Below are positions 1-12,165 of a DNA stretch of 64,000 bases, in pieces. The notes under the pieces were generated by a model that was not told the origin of the DNA, ran no database searches, and saw nothing but the letters and a program-made list of their open reading frames with translations. How positions within the stretch are numbered: position 1 is the stretch's first letter; each line of letters opens with the position of its first letter. The DNA comes from Calliphora vicina (taxonomy: Eukaryota > Arthropoda > Insecta > Diptera > Calliphoridae): the NCBI RefSeq assembly GCF_958450345.1, contig NC_088782.1:92562858-92626857 (forward strand). Direction: 5' to 3'. Position numbers and translations under genes: made by a program.

Positions 1-114
1 AAAAAATCTTAACACGCATTTTTTCTTAAAACTTTTCTTTTGATGAAGTTAGAAAAGTACGTTAGTTAATATTTTTAATGTCAATTATGTTCATTTGTTG
101 TTAATCTGATTAAA

Positions 115-378
115 ATGAGTGACGAGAAAAAAGTGCATACTAAAATTATTAAATATTTTCAACAAAATCCAACTTGGTCCTACAAAAAGTTGGTCAAACA
201 ATCAAAGGTCGGCCGTAAACTTCCGGGTCAATATTTTTATGTGGCTGATGCTCGAGGGAATGTTTTAGAAAAGTTTAGGACCCCAAAGAAGAAAATTTCC
301 CCAAAGAGTTCTTGGTATGGCAAGCAATATGCAGTTGCGGCAAAAGAAGCCAAACATTTGATACAAAGGGCCCTATAA
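115..378 (+). pseudogene. Tc1-like transposase N-terminal remnant
   Basis: 87-residue frame. Residues 1-35 match the DNA-binding start shared by the copies at 25081, 41803 and 53166 (minus strand). Immediately after QSKVGRK the sequence jumps to a downstream block (YFYVADARGNVLEKFRTPKK) that lies roughly 300 bases further on in the copy at 24923, so an internal deletion made this frame. The catalytic region is in a separate frame downstream. This is not a host gene. Confidence 0.8.
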
Positions 379-441
379 ATACCGAAATTTACATCAAGGA
401 ATGATTACAAAAGATGCTTCCATTCATATTTTTGACCTGAT

Positions 442-651
442 TTGACATCTTATCACTATGGTAAGCAAGGTCTTAAGTGGTACAAGAACAATAATGTGGT
501 ATATGTCCAAAGAGAGGCAAATCCTCCAAACTGCCTGGAGCTAAGACCAATGGAGAGATTCTCTTTTAAAAAGAGCCCAATACCTTTTAAAAGAGAATTA
601 AAGAGCACAAAAAAGATGTCCAAAAGTGTGATCGATTTTAAACGGAGATGA
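442..651 (+). pseudogene. Tc1-like transposase catalytic C-terminal fragment
   Basis: The frame carries YHYGKQGLKWYKNNNVVYV and NPPNCLELRPMERF, the last catalytic block of a Tc1-like DDE transposase. It parallels the fragments at 25647-25910, 42370-42645, 52325-52588 (minus) and 9200-9508 (minus). It contains a short duplication around KKSPIPFKRE. The acidic residue in front of the block lies in PDLTSYHY just upstream. Decayed, not expressed as a whole enzyme. Confidence 0.8.
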
Positions 652-757
652 AAGAAAGCACTATAAAAACCTTAACGAAAAATCAAAACTGTAGGTTTCG
701 TGGTTTCTTTTTTATTAACATTTCTGTATGTTAAGATTTTTTCGATCCCACTCCTTA

Positions 758-1900
758 GAAATGTATAAGTTATGTGTATGCGTATCCGTTTTTTTTTTTC
801 TTATACAAATCCATTTAAGTATAAAAAGAAATAAAACAAAGATCAATACTTGTATTGGTTGAATGACTGAAGGAGACTTGATGGACTGACTGAATGAATG
901 TTTCTGACACGAATTTGGAGTGTTGAGGAGCGCAGGGGTAGAGGTAATAAACAATTTTATAGTTAGAAAAGTCTTATAATGTTCACACACTCAACGTCAT
1001 AGTTAAACAAACAACAACGAGCATGTGTGTTAAAATCAAAGAATACAGGTTGAACTATGAGTGGACTTTAAAGAGAACCGGTATAAAAATTATTCTTGAT
1101 TTAACTGCAATGATAGACAAATTAAAGAAATCTTCGGTTATTTAGTTTTTTATTTTACTAGAAAAAATAAACTTGGTAGACTCTGTTAGTCGTGCAATTT
1201 TACTTTAAATCTTCTTTTCACATTTCATCAAAGGCAAACGAAATTCCAAACATTATTAAAAAAAAAAACAATTCGTTTATTAAACATTTTATTAAATTAT
1301 ACATTGATACATTTTAATTAAAAATTAATGTCATTTTCAAATTGACATTAATTTTTTGTAAGTGTTATCTTCTTTTAATACGAAACTTATTATAAGTAGA
1401 AGTTTATTGCGATGCTATTATTTGCATGGGGAGGTCTAGCATTCAAATTATTTCCGGAAGCTATGGACTTATTCAATGTTTAATAGAATAGTTTCGGTTT
1501 ACATTAAACTTATTTACGCGGAATTTTATAACGATGAAACTAGATACTTATGACGGCGTAATTTTTAGAAATCATATCAACATTTATAATAGAAATATTT
1601 AATATAGTATTCACACTGAATTTGTGTTTTTATTAAAGCCGAATTTCATTGCGATATCGATATGAATAAGAGATTCATGAGTATTGAAGTAAATCTCGGA
1701 AAAATTTTCTATATGGGGATTACTTATTGATGCCAAATTTTATTATGCAACTAACATTTGTTGAAAAACATAAGATTTAACAGTGACGTACAGAAATCCA
1801 TTTGGACTAAGTTTACTTTACACAAAACTTTATTGTATGCAATTTGATAGAGACTACGTGGAAATCGTTATTGAGATATATGACAATTAAAAGCATTTTA
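758..1900. other. AT-rich noncoding stretch
   Basis: No convincing reading frame or terminal repeat seen. Contains short runs of A and T and scattered unique sequence. The minus-strand frame at 715-990 overlaps the transposon end and has no recognisable motif. Confidence 0.5.
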
Positions 1901-2296
1901 ACTCTTTGCGGTTGGGTGGACAGTTTACTAACCACAGTTTCTATAGTCTTTAAAACATAGTTTATTGTCATCTTTTGCCATTTTGCTAAACAATTATATT
2001 TTTTGTAGTCATCGTTTATGATTTTTTTGCAAAACTTTGCCGTCTGGTTAGATAAATATATTAATTTGATAATATTGTAAACCGCAGTTTTCTTAAGAGA
2101 CTTCCACGCATTCAATAAAAAAAGCACAGAGTGTTTATTGTTCATCGAATTCAGTGTTACTTTTGCTATTTCGTTTGTTTGGTCAGAAAATTTTGTAAAA
2201 AATATTCGATTTCAAAAAAATTTATACGAAATAAAAATTTTTATCATAGTTATTTTTAATGCCAACCGTGGCGGTAGTGAGTAAACTAACCACTTC
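1900..2296 (-). repeat. GAGGTGGTTAGT-ended repeat, copy lacking the tRNA-like insert
   Basis: This interval is the reverse complement, diverged, of 60054-60530. Shared landmarks include the AACTCTTTGCGGTTGGGTGG end, the segment CTTTGC..TTGCAAAACTTTGC, AATATATTAATTTGATAATATTG, TTTATCATAGTTATTTTTAATGCC and a TAAACTAACCAC terminus. The ends are roughly inverted (GAGGTGGTTAGT against AGTGGTCACTTTACTAACC), suggesting a non-autonomous DNA element. It lacks the tRNA-like block of its partner. Confidence 0.65.
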
Positions 2297-2800
2297 ACTC
2301 CACAAAAAACATTGGAATGGGGCGGTTTTATTATATTTTGATTTATTTTTTTCTTACCTTTTATAATAAACTAAAGTAAAAATGAAATTGTTTTGATTTT
2401 AAACTTATACACAAAAAATAGTGCCTGAAAGAGTTAAAGAGTTTTTCGAGGAGCTAGTATCAATCTTCACAGAATTTGATAGATAATTATTTTTTAAATA
2501 AAACTTCTGACTTTTGCTTAATTTAGTCACGATAGCAGCATGTCTAGCAGATTTATGAGCGATCAAGCATATTTCCGGAAGAACATTTGTATCAGGGATA
2601 AAAGAAATCCGGGATCGATTTCAGCCATTTTCTAATTTCATTGTGTTATCTTTAAAATTGTGACCTATAGTTTGATTATGAAGTTAAGATGGATTAAATG
2701 ATTCAGAAAGGCTTTGATAAAGCTAAATTGCAAATAATTTTTCTAAACACCTTCAGTAAAGTTTATTTTTTTATTTAACATCAATATTCTTCACGCACAA

Positions 2801-3060
2801 CCCAGCAGTTTTGCAAATAGTCAATGTATCCCTTATAGACAGTTATTTTCACTACTGTCTGATTACTTGGCTGACTCCAATTTATATATTTTGGGTCATT
2901 TGATACGTATGTGTTCTCTGTAATGCAGAGAGTAGTCACTTGGTTACTTTATAAATACCAGGTATTGTAGCGTGACGCCAATAGTCGCTTTAGAGTGTCA
3001 GAGTAATCTAGAGTGTAGTCACTTTAAATCGTTTGTTGCACTGCACTTTAGAATGTCTAT
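2801..3060 (-). mobile_element. CCCAGCAGTT-ended MITE fragment (Harbinger-like)
   Basis: The left edge CCCAGCAGTTTTGCAAATAG and the following CAATGTATCCCTTATAGA, GGCTGACTCCAATTTATA and TTTTGGGTCATTTGATACG are a diverged reverse-complement copy of the right half of the element at 14250-14868. The other end is missing. Confidence 0.6.
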
Positions 3061-5178
3061 TGGAGAGTCAATTAACACTTAGTGTCCTTTTGTAATTTGA
3101 AGTTAACACCTATTTTACTAAAATATTTGAGTTGTCATTCAAATAAAATGTCATTAGAATAAAGAATTTTATTGACTGCTCTGTTGGGGTTGGTATACCA
3201 ATCTTCTGGTCCTATTGTTGAACATAATATTAGAGTGCCTCTATGTAGCTGGTATTTGGTTGGGTTGAGTACTAGGAGATGTCTTTTAGACTGATTTGGG
3301 ATCAATAAGATTTCGCCTAGGACACGTAAATGTTAAAATAACTAGTTCTGTAGCTAGTCTAGTAATCAATTGTGTATCAAGTAAGGTAACTGGGTCTATG
3401 CAATCGGTATGCGTTGGACTGTCAGACAGGCTCCTAGTAGTTTGTTTAGGCTTGATTGCTAATAAATCATTAGTTCGGTATAGTCACCTAGAACTGTTGG
3501 GAAGTGTATCTTTGAAATATATTTCATGTATTTATTTATTTGTATGTGTGTTTGGTTGCGTAGATTGTATTTGTGTACATTTGAATTAGACTGTAACGGT
3601 CGGTCAGTTATAATTCATGTTTTAGTTTTTTTGCAGCTCTTTATGATGTTGTTGTCGTTGTCGTTGTTGGAATCAAATTGCACATAATCGTCCATTTCTT
3701 GTCGCATCATGTTTTGCCAGTATTAGTTGGTATTATTATGTTTCTTCTTTCTTCCACGACTTACAAACCAACCAAACATTCATCCATCCATCCAACCAAG
3801 CATTCATTTACAATATAAACTATAATGTAATGTATTTGTTGGATGTAAATACATATGTATTTGTTAGAATGTAGTACAGACATACAGACATACAACAAAC
3901 ATATATTATATTGTTTATCATTGACTTGAAAGTAGGTATGACATTTAATTCCATCCGATTTCTTCTAATGCATTTACAGATTACTTTTTTCACACATGCT
4001 TGAGTTCACATCAGATGCGTCGTTCTTTATAGTTAGGGGGCAGGGGAGGGATGAGAAATTCAATATTTTACACAAACCCCTCTTTTTTCTTAACATGCTA
4101 CGTTTTTTTTTTTTTTTGAAATGCAACTGTAGCCATTTCTAATTTAGCTGCAACACGTATTTAACTTTTTGTACGTTTTCATTTCTTGCAACTTTCGTTA
4201 AGAGTGGAGAAAGAAAATTTTTTTAAAAATAAAAAAAGAGTAGAAGTTACTAGACAAATGTGTCAAACAGTCAGTCAGTCATTGTTTTTATTTCTAAGTA
4301 TTTTCTTTGTTCGATTCAATTTTTGTTACAACAAGCAGCAGCAGCAACATTTTCTACAAATTGCATTTAGGTCTACTTAAAATATTAATTTCTCTTCTTT
4401 GTTTTCTAGTTGGATGGGATTTTTATGTAATTTTTTCAAATTACAAAAATTTGTTCGTCTTTTTTTTTGTGCAGTATTTAATCTCCTTTGTCTGTCTACA
4501 TAAAGTGGGTCATAGATGGTATTAGGGTCTGTCCATTCGTCCATTCGTCTGCCTGCTTATTTTCAGTTTTTTGTTAATACTGTAGCATCGATATGAATTC
4601 ACCTGTTTTAAAAGCTTTTTATTGTAATCTTATTACGTTAAGAAATTGTAAAAAAAATCACACACATACTGCTGCAAAAGTTAACAATTACAGAGGACAT
4701 TTTGTTAATTGAAATATGTTTTTAAATATTATTTTTGTACATGGTTTGGATGGCATACATAAGCCATTTATGTATTTACTTATTTTATTTTTTTTTTATC
4801 ATCTGTTAGCTTCTACATGTAATTACAAAAAATGTATGTATGAATGAATGAATGCATTTGTATATATTTATATTGTAACAGGATTAAAAGTAATTTTAAC
4901 TTTTTACTTTTAAATGTTAAATACTCTGAAACAGCATCAAGAGGAGTGTTGATTGAATATTTGTGTCTCTTTCATTACATTTCTATGATTTAACCTAATT
5001 TATGCAATCATTTCCAATTTCAGATTAGCCTGCTCTATAATAAGATAACGGACAAAATGATAAGGAAATGTTAGGAAATACAAGCTCCACAAATTCTCAC
5101 TATCCTGTAATTAAGCTTCCTGATTACACTAATGACACATAAGAGAAATGTCTATAGTCTGCAACCAGTAATGTCTTC
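3061..5178. other. noncoding stretch with low-complexity tracts
   Basis: No exon with splice sites and sensible codon use was recognised. Visible features are (GTTGTC)-like triplets near 3650, TCCATCCA repeats near 3785, poly-T runs and GAATGAATGAATG near 4843. Reading frames here (3296-3589, 4186-4525) have no recognised motif. Confidence 0.5.
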
Positions 5179-5507
5179 TACACCATTTCCAATTGAATTT
5201 CAGAATATTCCAATTGAATTTCAGAAATTTCCAATTATATTTCAGAATTTTTTAATTGAATTTTAGAATATTCCAATAATAATTAAGAATTTTCCATTTA
5301 CGTTTTAGAAATTTCTTATTGTATTTCAGAAATTTCCAAATTTATTTCTGAATTTTCCAATTGTATTTCTGAATTTTCCAATTGTATTTCAGAAAATTCT
5401 GTAATACCAATTGAAATTTCTGAAATACAACTAGAAACTTCTGAAATATAATTGGAAATTTCTGAAATTTAATTGGAATTTTCTGAAATACAATTGGAAA
5501 TGGTGTA
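5179..5507. mobile_element. foldback element built from ~22-bp tandem units
   Basis: Ends are TACACCATTTCCAATTG on the left and CAATTGGAAATGGTGTA on the right, a perfect inverted pair. Between them, degenerate units of the form TTCCAATTGAATTTCAGAAT run in one orientation to about 5395 and then in the opposite orientation, so the whole unit could fold into one long stem. TA lies at both outer edges, compatible with Tc1/mariner-type TA insertion. Confidence 0.75.
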
Positions 5508-5633
5508 ATATATCGACGAATTTCCTGCGGAGCCAACTAATACTATATAATTGTATCCTTGGGCAATGATAGATTATATGTTCTATTTTATCAATCTTAT
5601 CGCACATTCTATAAAAATCCGGAGTCTCATTTA

Positions 5634-6132
5634 AGGGGGGTCAGACGGCATGTATTGCTTGTGTTTTGTGCCATGTATTGGGACATTTTTCCACATGTAA
5701 ACATATACATACCGTGTGATCCATATGAAACTTTGTGTATGTAAAATACATGTGTATTACTCGTGACATTTTTGAAATTAGAGCATGTTCTATTTTCGTG
5801 TGTATAACAGTGTTGTATTTTGAAATACAACACTGTGTGAGTGCAAAATAAAAAAAACAAAACAAAAAAGAGTAAAGAAAAATCATAACAAAATAAGTTT
5901 CATTGCATTGAATATATTTATTGTTATTTAAAAATATTTTAAATAAATATATTGTTAAAAAGAATAAACATATAAACTAATAGAGGTTATGTCACATGCA
6001 ATTACATATGTACGTTTGAACGTGGAAATTATGAATCGTATGTATAACGTGCATTTTGACATACACATGGAATTCCATATGTATCGAATACTTGTCCCAA
6101 TACACAAGCAATACATGCCGTCTGACCCCCCT
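5634..6132. mobile_element. MITE with AGGGGGGTCAGACGG terminal inverted repeats
   Basis: The left end AGGGGGGTCAGACGGCATGT and right end ACATGCCGTCTGACCCCCCT are perfect inverted repeats continuing for about 30 bp (through TATTGCTTGTG), then diverge after a small insertion in the left arm. The interior has no transposase. It includes a tight hairpin at 5807-5836, with 14-base arms of ACAGTGTTGTATTT and its complement. Superfamily undetermined. Confidence 0.8.
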
Positions 6133-7263
6133 ATTACTAATCCTAGCCCTGATTGAACATTGACCCGTTGCCACACATACAAAGTTTTTCAGACTACACC
6201 TCTCCATGTCCAGTCCGTTCTGCATTCAAAGGATCGGCTGGTATCAATCAAGTACAGACAGATTGAACTAGCTTATCTCCAGTCCAGAAAACTGTCTCGC
6301 AAATTAGTTTTTTATCTCGGTACCCTGCTAATGACCAAATTGTGGACATTTTTGAGACTAACCTTGTTTTCACCTAGTTGACTGACTGCCAGTCCCTTAC
6401 TTTTAGCTCAGATGAAAAGTTATAGCATGATTTCACTGATAGTGTAAAGAAACTTTTCTTTAACCAATATCAGGGAGTAGTCACATTATAGCTAATAAAA
6501 CCGCTCTTTCTCCATACAAGTTCCCACTTTGGACTCGAATTGATTATTGTGTGAAGCATGCAAAGTAGTTATTCAATTCTGCCAGAAAACCTGTATCCTA
6601 AGTAACTCTAAGGTGGTATCCTAGAGTCAGGTATATTTCCTATGTCAAGTCATGTTGTATATAACCAACCAACAGCTCGTTATTTAATATTCTAGCCCAA
6701 CATTTTAACCAGAAATATCACGTAGCTTAAACTATTTTGATATGAAGAGTTTTTCAGAGTTGATGGGGAATAGTTGAGGAATATTCTCGGTTATGAATAT
6801 AAATTATATTTTATTTTAGAGTTTAGACAGGTCCATGTTCAGTATTAAATTCTAAACTTTATTAAATAAAAGAAATGAGTTACGAAATTAATATCCGTAG
6901 TTCAGTTCCAGCAAATGAGAGACTAACAAATGAGAGGCTAACAATTCTTGTAATTTTATAACAAAATGTAATTCTTTGCAAAACATTTAAGATCGTTAAA
7001 TGTTTATGGCTTTTTCTAAAGACTTTTAAATATCTAGTTTATTATCTGTTTAATATTCATAATAAATTAGTAATTTTAGTATGTGGTTTCAGAATTAAAA
7101 AGTTTTAATTAATGTTTTGTTGCTTAGAACATTAATTACAATCAGGAAGTCAAATTGACTATTCTTACATACTAGGGTTCCTAATTTCCCGGACTAAATT
7201 AAGCCAAAAACCTGTAAAATTTTTCAAATAATCGGCCAAAATACGATAATGTATAAACTATCA
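6133..7263. other. noncoding stretch
   Basis: No gene or mobile-element ends recognised. The plus frame at 6160-6381 has no recognisable motif and no splice context. Confidence 0.45.
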
Positions 7264-7369
7264 GGCCAATTATGAATAAAAATTCCACGGGAGTTTTTTC
7301 CCTTTTCCCATTTTCCTATTCAAATTTAATGGAAAAAACTCACGGGGAATTTTTTATTCATAATTGGGC
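7264..7369. mobile_element. short foldback MITE, copy 1
   Basis: About 106 bp made almost entirely of two inverted arms: GGCCAATTATGAATAAAAAT with CCACGGGAGTTTTTTCCC, and the complement ending ATTCATAATTGGGC. The second copy lies at 24677-24783. Confidence 0.8.
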
Positions 7370-9080
7370 TGTATAATTAAAGGTTCGAAAGGTTGAAAGG
7401 GAACTTTTTTCAAATCTAGATCAGTATTACTTTCATAATTTGCTATAAATATGAATATCCTTAGAAGTTTTAATGTTAAGCATCTTAATAATTCCATTAA
7501 GAACTTAAAATTTCAATTTGTATTGAGTCGACCTACTAGAAATGTTAATTTTTCTGTTTTGTCACACAGGTCAAATAATTTTGGTAGTGAAAACCTAATT
7601 TATTGCTAATCAAATGATTCTGTATAAATTGCAGAATTTGTCTGTTGTGTCTGAAAAAATGTTGTTACCTAAAATGTAATTCATCTGTGTCAACTGATAA
7701 AAAGCTTTGGATACAATAAATTCATTCATTTCATCATTATATGTGCAAAAATAATGCTGTAACTTTAAAAGCAAAACTCATAAAGAAATTCTCGAAACTT
7801 CGACAAAAATTTCCAGAAAATTTTCCCAATTAAAAACCTTACTACATATATAAATTGGATATTAATTTTTAAAGCTAGCTTTTCTAACCGTAGTTACCTC
7901 TACTATCGTTAAAAAAAAAAAAAACCTTTATCAATAAAGTATCGCTATCGATAAACTGAGATAGAATCGAATCAAAAATCTTTTCAATGGTGAAATCAAC
8001 AACAGAAAATGAAATTGAAATTTGCAAAAATCATGTTTGTTTTAAATTATTAAAAAGAAAATAAGAATTTATCTTTCTATTCGTTTTCCCATAAGGCTGT
8101 CATTGTCCAAAGTATATTATATATTTTAGCGAAACTTACCTTAACCCGTTTTAATTTGTCTGGAAAGATATAAAACAACAAATGATATTTTAATTTAATA
8201 TTACACAAGTGACGACAAAAAATTGCAACTTTTAGATTTTAATATAAGATTTAATTTGAAATACAAAGTAAGTATTAGCTACCATATATAATATGTATGT
8301 ATGTATGTATGTTTGTATTTATAATATGTTCACAGTCTTACTTATTTGATATGGTTTAATAAATATTAAGATCCAACAATATCCCAAGGTAGATTAGTAA
8401 AATGGATATAAATATATTGTATTCGAAAAAATCATGCTTCAATTATGACAAGGTATTTAATAATAAGTACTCGATACATTTACATTGTCAGTTACATACA
8501 ATTACAACATTTTACACACACAAGTACTAAACGTTACAGTAAAATTTTCTATTATTTTCACAATGACTATTAGAAATATCTACAATGTAACACTTATTAT
8601 TTCGAACAATTTTATACATATATTTCAATAAAAAATGTTTTCCGATTTTGCTTAAATTTTCAAAATTTGATTTTTAGAAAATGGAGAACAATTTTTAAAT
8701 TTGGATGCATCGAAAATACAAAAAACTGCAAAATAATGGCCACCCTAATGTACAATAAAGTGGCCCTCTAAAAATTAATTTTAATATATTTTATAAGGAT
8801 TACCAAATTTGAACCTACTTTTAATTTAAGGTAGATTAGTAAAATAAAATTATATTTGAATTGTTTGTATTTAACAAAATTTGGTTTCTATTTTTACATA
8901 GAAATTGAAAATGTTTACAATACGCTTTTGAACTTCCGGAAAAATGGCAAAAGTCTAAATAAAGGCGATTATAAATTATAGATAATAATTTGACTTTTTG
9001 ATCTAAAAAATTTATACACCTTCCTACATATCTCAGAAAACGAAATCTGTGACATGTTTATTCATGATTTATATGTCTTT
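7370..9080. other. noncoding stretch with a (TATG)n tract
   Basis: No gene seen. A GTATGTATGTATG tract lies near 8294-8312. Near 8737-8750 GGCCACCCTAATGTAC resembles the terminus seen at 33131-33150 and 36360-36370, so an old TAGGGTGGCC-ended element may end here. Confidence 0.45.
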
Positions 9081-9560
9081 AAGCGATCTTAACACACATA
9101 AATGTTAATAAAAAAAGACACCACTTAACCTACAGTTTTGATTTTTTTATTTGATTGAAATTATTATTGCAACTTACAAAAAATATTCTTTTTGTAGTTC
9201 TAATCAATAGTGTTGAATTTAAGAACCTTTTCCGGAAACTCTCCCATTAAGGTTTTTATAAGGCTTTCTGTCATTTTGTTCGAACAGATAGTCCAAAATC
9301 TACCACACTTTTGGACACCTTTTTGTGCTTTCCAATTCTCTTTTAACAAGAGCCCAAAATCTCTCCACTGACTTATGCAGTTTGGAGGATTTGCCTCTCT
9401 TGGTACAAAAACCACATTATTGATTTTGTACCACGCAAGACCTTGCTTACCATAGTGAAAGGATGCCAAATCAGGCCAAAAATAAGTGGACGCATTAAGA
9501 AGTCTCATGATTGTAAACTTTCCTTGATGTAATTTTCGGTAACAAAATGTATCATAACAA
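9081..9560 (-). mobile_element. Tc1-like transposon 3' fragment
   Basis: Minus-strand copy of the same family as 1-757. It begins near CGATCTTAACACACATAAAT, the element terminus, and carries the C-terminal transposase block (9200-9508): SFHYGKQGLAWYKINNVVFV and ANPPNC. The LELRPVE part is damaged (NPPNC-ISQW), so the last catalytic Glu is lost. The fragment stops near 9560 where an unrelated repeat begins. Confidence 0.8.
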
Positions 9561-9562
9561 AA

Positions 9563-10040
9563 TTTGGATAGGACTTTTTCTTTGCACGCTTTTGCATTAA
9601 GTTATCTTTCCGGATCATATAAAAATTCTATATAGTCCCGAAGAAATTTTTTGGGGAAAAACGTATAAAATACGGCCATTTTTACATGTTCCAACTTTGC
9701 ATGCGTATAACTTTTTATAGGGATGAGATAACTGTTAGCAAGTTGTTTTTATTTTATTTAGAATTTTATAGCCAATATAGCTAATATTTTAAAAATAAAT
9801 TTCGAACCTCCGTAGGCCCGCTATATCTAAAAAACAATAAAAATATCGAGCAAAATTAAAAAAAATAAATCAATAAACTTGAATATCTCTTCAACTAATA
9901 GAGATAACCTACACTTGTAAGCGTATTTCTCTAGGACTATTTATATTTAAAATTTCAGCTCATTCGGATCATAAATAGATTTTTGACAATTTTTTAAAAA
10001 AAATTTGAGACCCGAGGTGATCAAATTTGAGGGGCTACGC
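9563..10040 (-). repeat. ORF-bearing repeat of unknown family, copy 1
   Basis: Closely parallels 47877-48420: shared blocks include GCATTAAGTTATCTTTCCGG, ATATAGTCCCGAAGAAA, AGAGATAACCTACACTTGTA, AATTTCAGCTCATTCGGATC and GAGGGGCTACGCACTGG. On the minus strand the start encodes KMAVFYTFFPKKFLRDYIEF, then LYDPER, a stop, and NAKACKEK: the same protein as the frame at 47817-48074, with a stop and a shortened loop. Family not recognised. Confidence 0.65.
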
Positions 10041-10044
10041 ACTG

Positions 10045-10345
10045 GCCCCCTTCACCTTCGTGAGAAGAATATCTATCATTAGATATGGATATCTAATGAT
10101 AGATATTTTAAAGACCTTTGCAACAACGTATATAAGACCATAGTAAGTTGGACCTACAATGGGGCAAAATCGGAAAAAATATTTTTTAACCCGATTTTTT
10201 TTTTCAACAAACGTTTTTTTTTTGCAAAATATTAAAAAAAAAATCCAAAAAAATTAATTTTGTTTACCTAAAATATTTAAAATTTGCATTTTTAATTATA
10301 ATTGGGTGAAGGGTATATAAGATTCGGCACAGCCCAATACTTGTT
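10045..10345 (-). mobile_element. mini-me-like repeat, truncated, with internal palindrome
   Basis: Minus-orientation copy: CACCTTCGTGAGAAG, GATATCTAATGATAGATATT, ACCATAGTAAGTTGGACCTA and GGGTATATAAGATTCGGCAC. The core with the GATAGCGGAG motif is missing. At its truncated side, 10068-10107 forms a perfect 19-bp inverted repeat (AATATCTATCATTAGATAT) with a 2-base spacer, apparently from a local inverted duplication. Confidence 0.75.
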
Positions 10346-11617
10346 TTATCTAAAACAACACAAGAAACGGAACTTTATACCCACCCTTAATGGAATACAA
10401 TTTTCCACCAGGTGTTACTTTTGCAAGAATATTCGTGTTTCACACTGTAAACAGAAAAATTATAGATTGTAAAATATTTTACGTATAATTTATAAAAGTT
10501 ACTTTGATACATATCAATCAATTTAGATGTAAGTAAACATCATAAACATTTGTGTATTTAACTTGTATGCAACATAATCGAAAATAAATACTTTAAGCTT
10601 TTAAATATGAATTCTTTATCCATTCATTCAGTTATTCTGCCATCCAGCCTAAGTGTCTGCCTGCCTGCCAGCCAGCCTGCCTTCCTTCCACAGAGTTTGG
10701 TAACACCCAAAGAGATAAAGTCAGTGAATTAAATAAATAAATGAGTAAGTGAATGAATGAATAAATGAATGTAAAAAGATGCTAAAGAGAAACCAGAGTA
10801 AATTCGTTTGTACAGTGGCGGCTATTTTAGGGGCAAAACTTTTTACTATGTTTTAATAAGATTTTTGGAAAATATTGTATGTAAGTTTAACAACTACATA
10901 CTTAACGAAATAATATTAATTATTCAGCTGTGTCGAATTTTGCATAACTACCACCAAAATATCAGAATTTTTCTATAACATTACGATCATCAATGAATTT
11001 TGTGCTTCAATCAATTTTATTTATTAATGTCATATGAACCAATTTTTACTATTTATCATTTTCAACAGCAAATATTTCCGTCTCGGCTCTATTGAAATTC
11101 TTAGGCAGATGATAACCGAAATTAATATATTTGTCCTTAAATATCTGCCGCCTCTGTGCGTAAATCTTTCTTATAAATTCATCCAGCCACCCTTTAATGG
11201 TTGCTTCCTTTTAGCCTATACCCTGTATAAGAGTTTGCACTTACACGAGAAATATTTAAGATAATTTCAAAGAAGACAGGAAGTGAGGCATATCATATTT
11301 TTGTAACTCACCCACCCCCACGACCAACAGACTAACATACCGGCTGACAGACTGAGTTTGTTCTGTATTGTAAACTGAACGAACAAAGTTGCATGCAAAC
11401 AAGAAACATTAAAGAACAAAAAAATAAAACAACAACTCAGCCGATTATGAAAAGTAAAGAATAACAACAAACACAATCTCATCAGAACTTTAAAGAATAA
11501 GATCTTTGAGAAAATTTTGGAAATTTTAAAAATTTACCAAACCCTTGTTTGTCCCAATCAGATCTAACACTTTGTAAACTCATTTAGCACCAAAAAAAGT
11601 TTTTCAATTTCGTTTTG
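10346..11617. other. noncoding stretch
   Basis: No exon recognised. A C/T-rich tract (CTGCCTGCCTGCCAGCCAGC) lies near 10656, and GAATGAATGAATAAATGAAT near 10752. Confidence 0.45.
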
Positions 11618-12163
11618 GCATTTTTCACCTTCGTGAGAAGGTGAATTTCTATATTTTTCATTTCCGACCCTATAAAGTATATATATATTCTTGAACCTCA
11701 TAGAAAGCGGAGTCGATTAAGCCATGCCAAATGGCTGAGATATGAGGAAAAAACCAGGACAACCTCGATTTTTGACCTATATCTGGATTACTAAGTCATT
11801 AATATAGACAAAATGGATATCTAATGATAGATATTTCAAAGACCTTTGCAACGACGTATATAAGACCATAGTAAGTTGGACCTACAATGGGTCAAAATCG
11901 GATATTTCGAATATTTTTTAACCCGAATTTTTTTTTCTCCAAAAAAAATTTTTTAAATTTAAAAATTTAAAAAAAAATTTTTAAATTTGAACAAAAAAAA
12001 TTAAATATCAATTCGAAAAAAAATTTTTCAAAAAAATTAAAAATACCTTTGGGAAAAAAAATAAATTTAGTTTACCTAAAAATATTTAAAATTTGCATTT
12101 TGAAGTATAATTTGATGAAGGGTATATAAGATTCGGAATAGCCGAATATAGCTCCCTTACTTG
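11618..12163 (-). mobile_element. mini-me-like repeat, minus orientation
   Basis: Runs from CACCTTCGTGAGAAGGTGAA through TTTCCGACCCTATAAAGTAT, AGAAAGCGGAGTCGATTAAG, TGACCTATATCTGGATTAC, GATATCTAATGATAGATATT and ends GGTATATAAGATTCGG plus CCGAATATAGCTCCCTTACT. The GTCT tract normally next to the core has been lost (GCCATG is joined directly to CCAAATGGCTGAGATATGAG). A mariner element inserted at its end (12166). Confidence 0.8.
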
Positions 12164-12165
12164 TA

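Larger units (their letters stand above)
1..757 (+). mobile_element. Tc1-like transposon, internally deleted, left end cut by window
   Basis: The right end reads into ATCTTAACATAC-type terminal sequence and stops at a TA (756-757), which mirrors the left ends of the copies at 24923 and 53279; the window begins inside the left terminal repeat. Inside are two transposase pieces: an N-terminal helix-turn-helix start (MSDEKKVHTKIIKYFQQNPT, from 115) fused by deletion to a middle segment (FYVADARGNVLEKF), and a C-terminal catalytic piece (442-651) with YHYGKQGLKWYKNNN and NPPNCLELRPMER. The spacing from the D before the HYGK motif to the E of RP(V/M)E is 37 residues, like the DD37E mosquito elements (ITmD37E). 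The copy is non-functional through deletion. Confidence 0.85.

Noticed and set aside
5342..5536. Minus-strand frame with repeated FQKFPI units
   Set aside because: A translation of the 22-bp tandem units of a foldback element.
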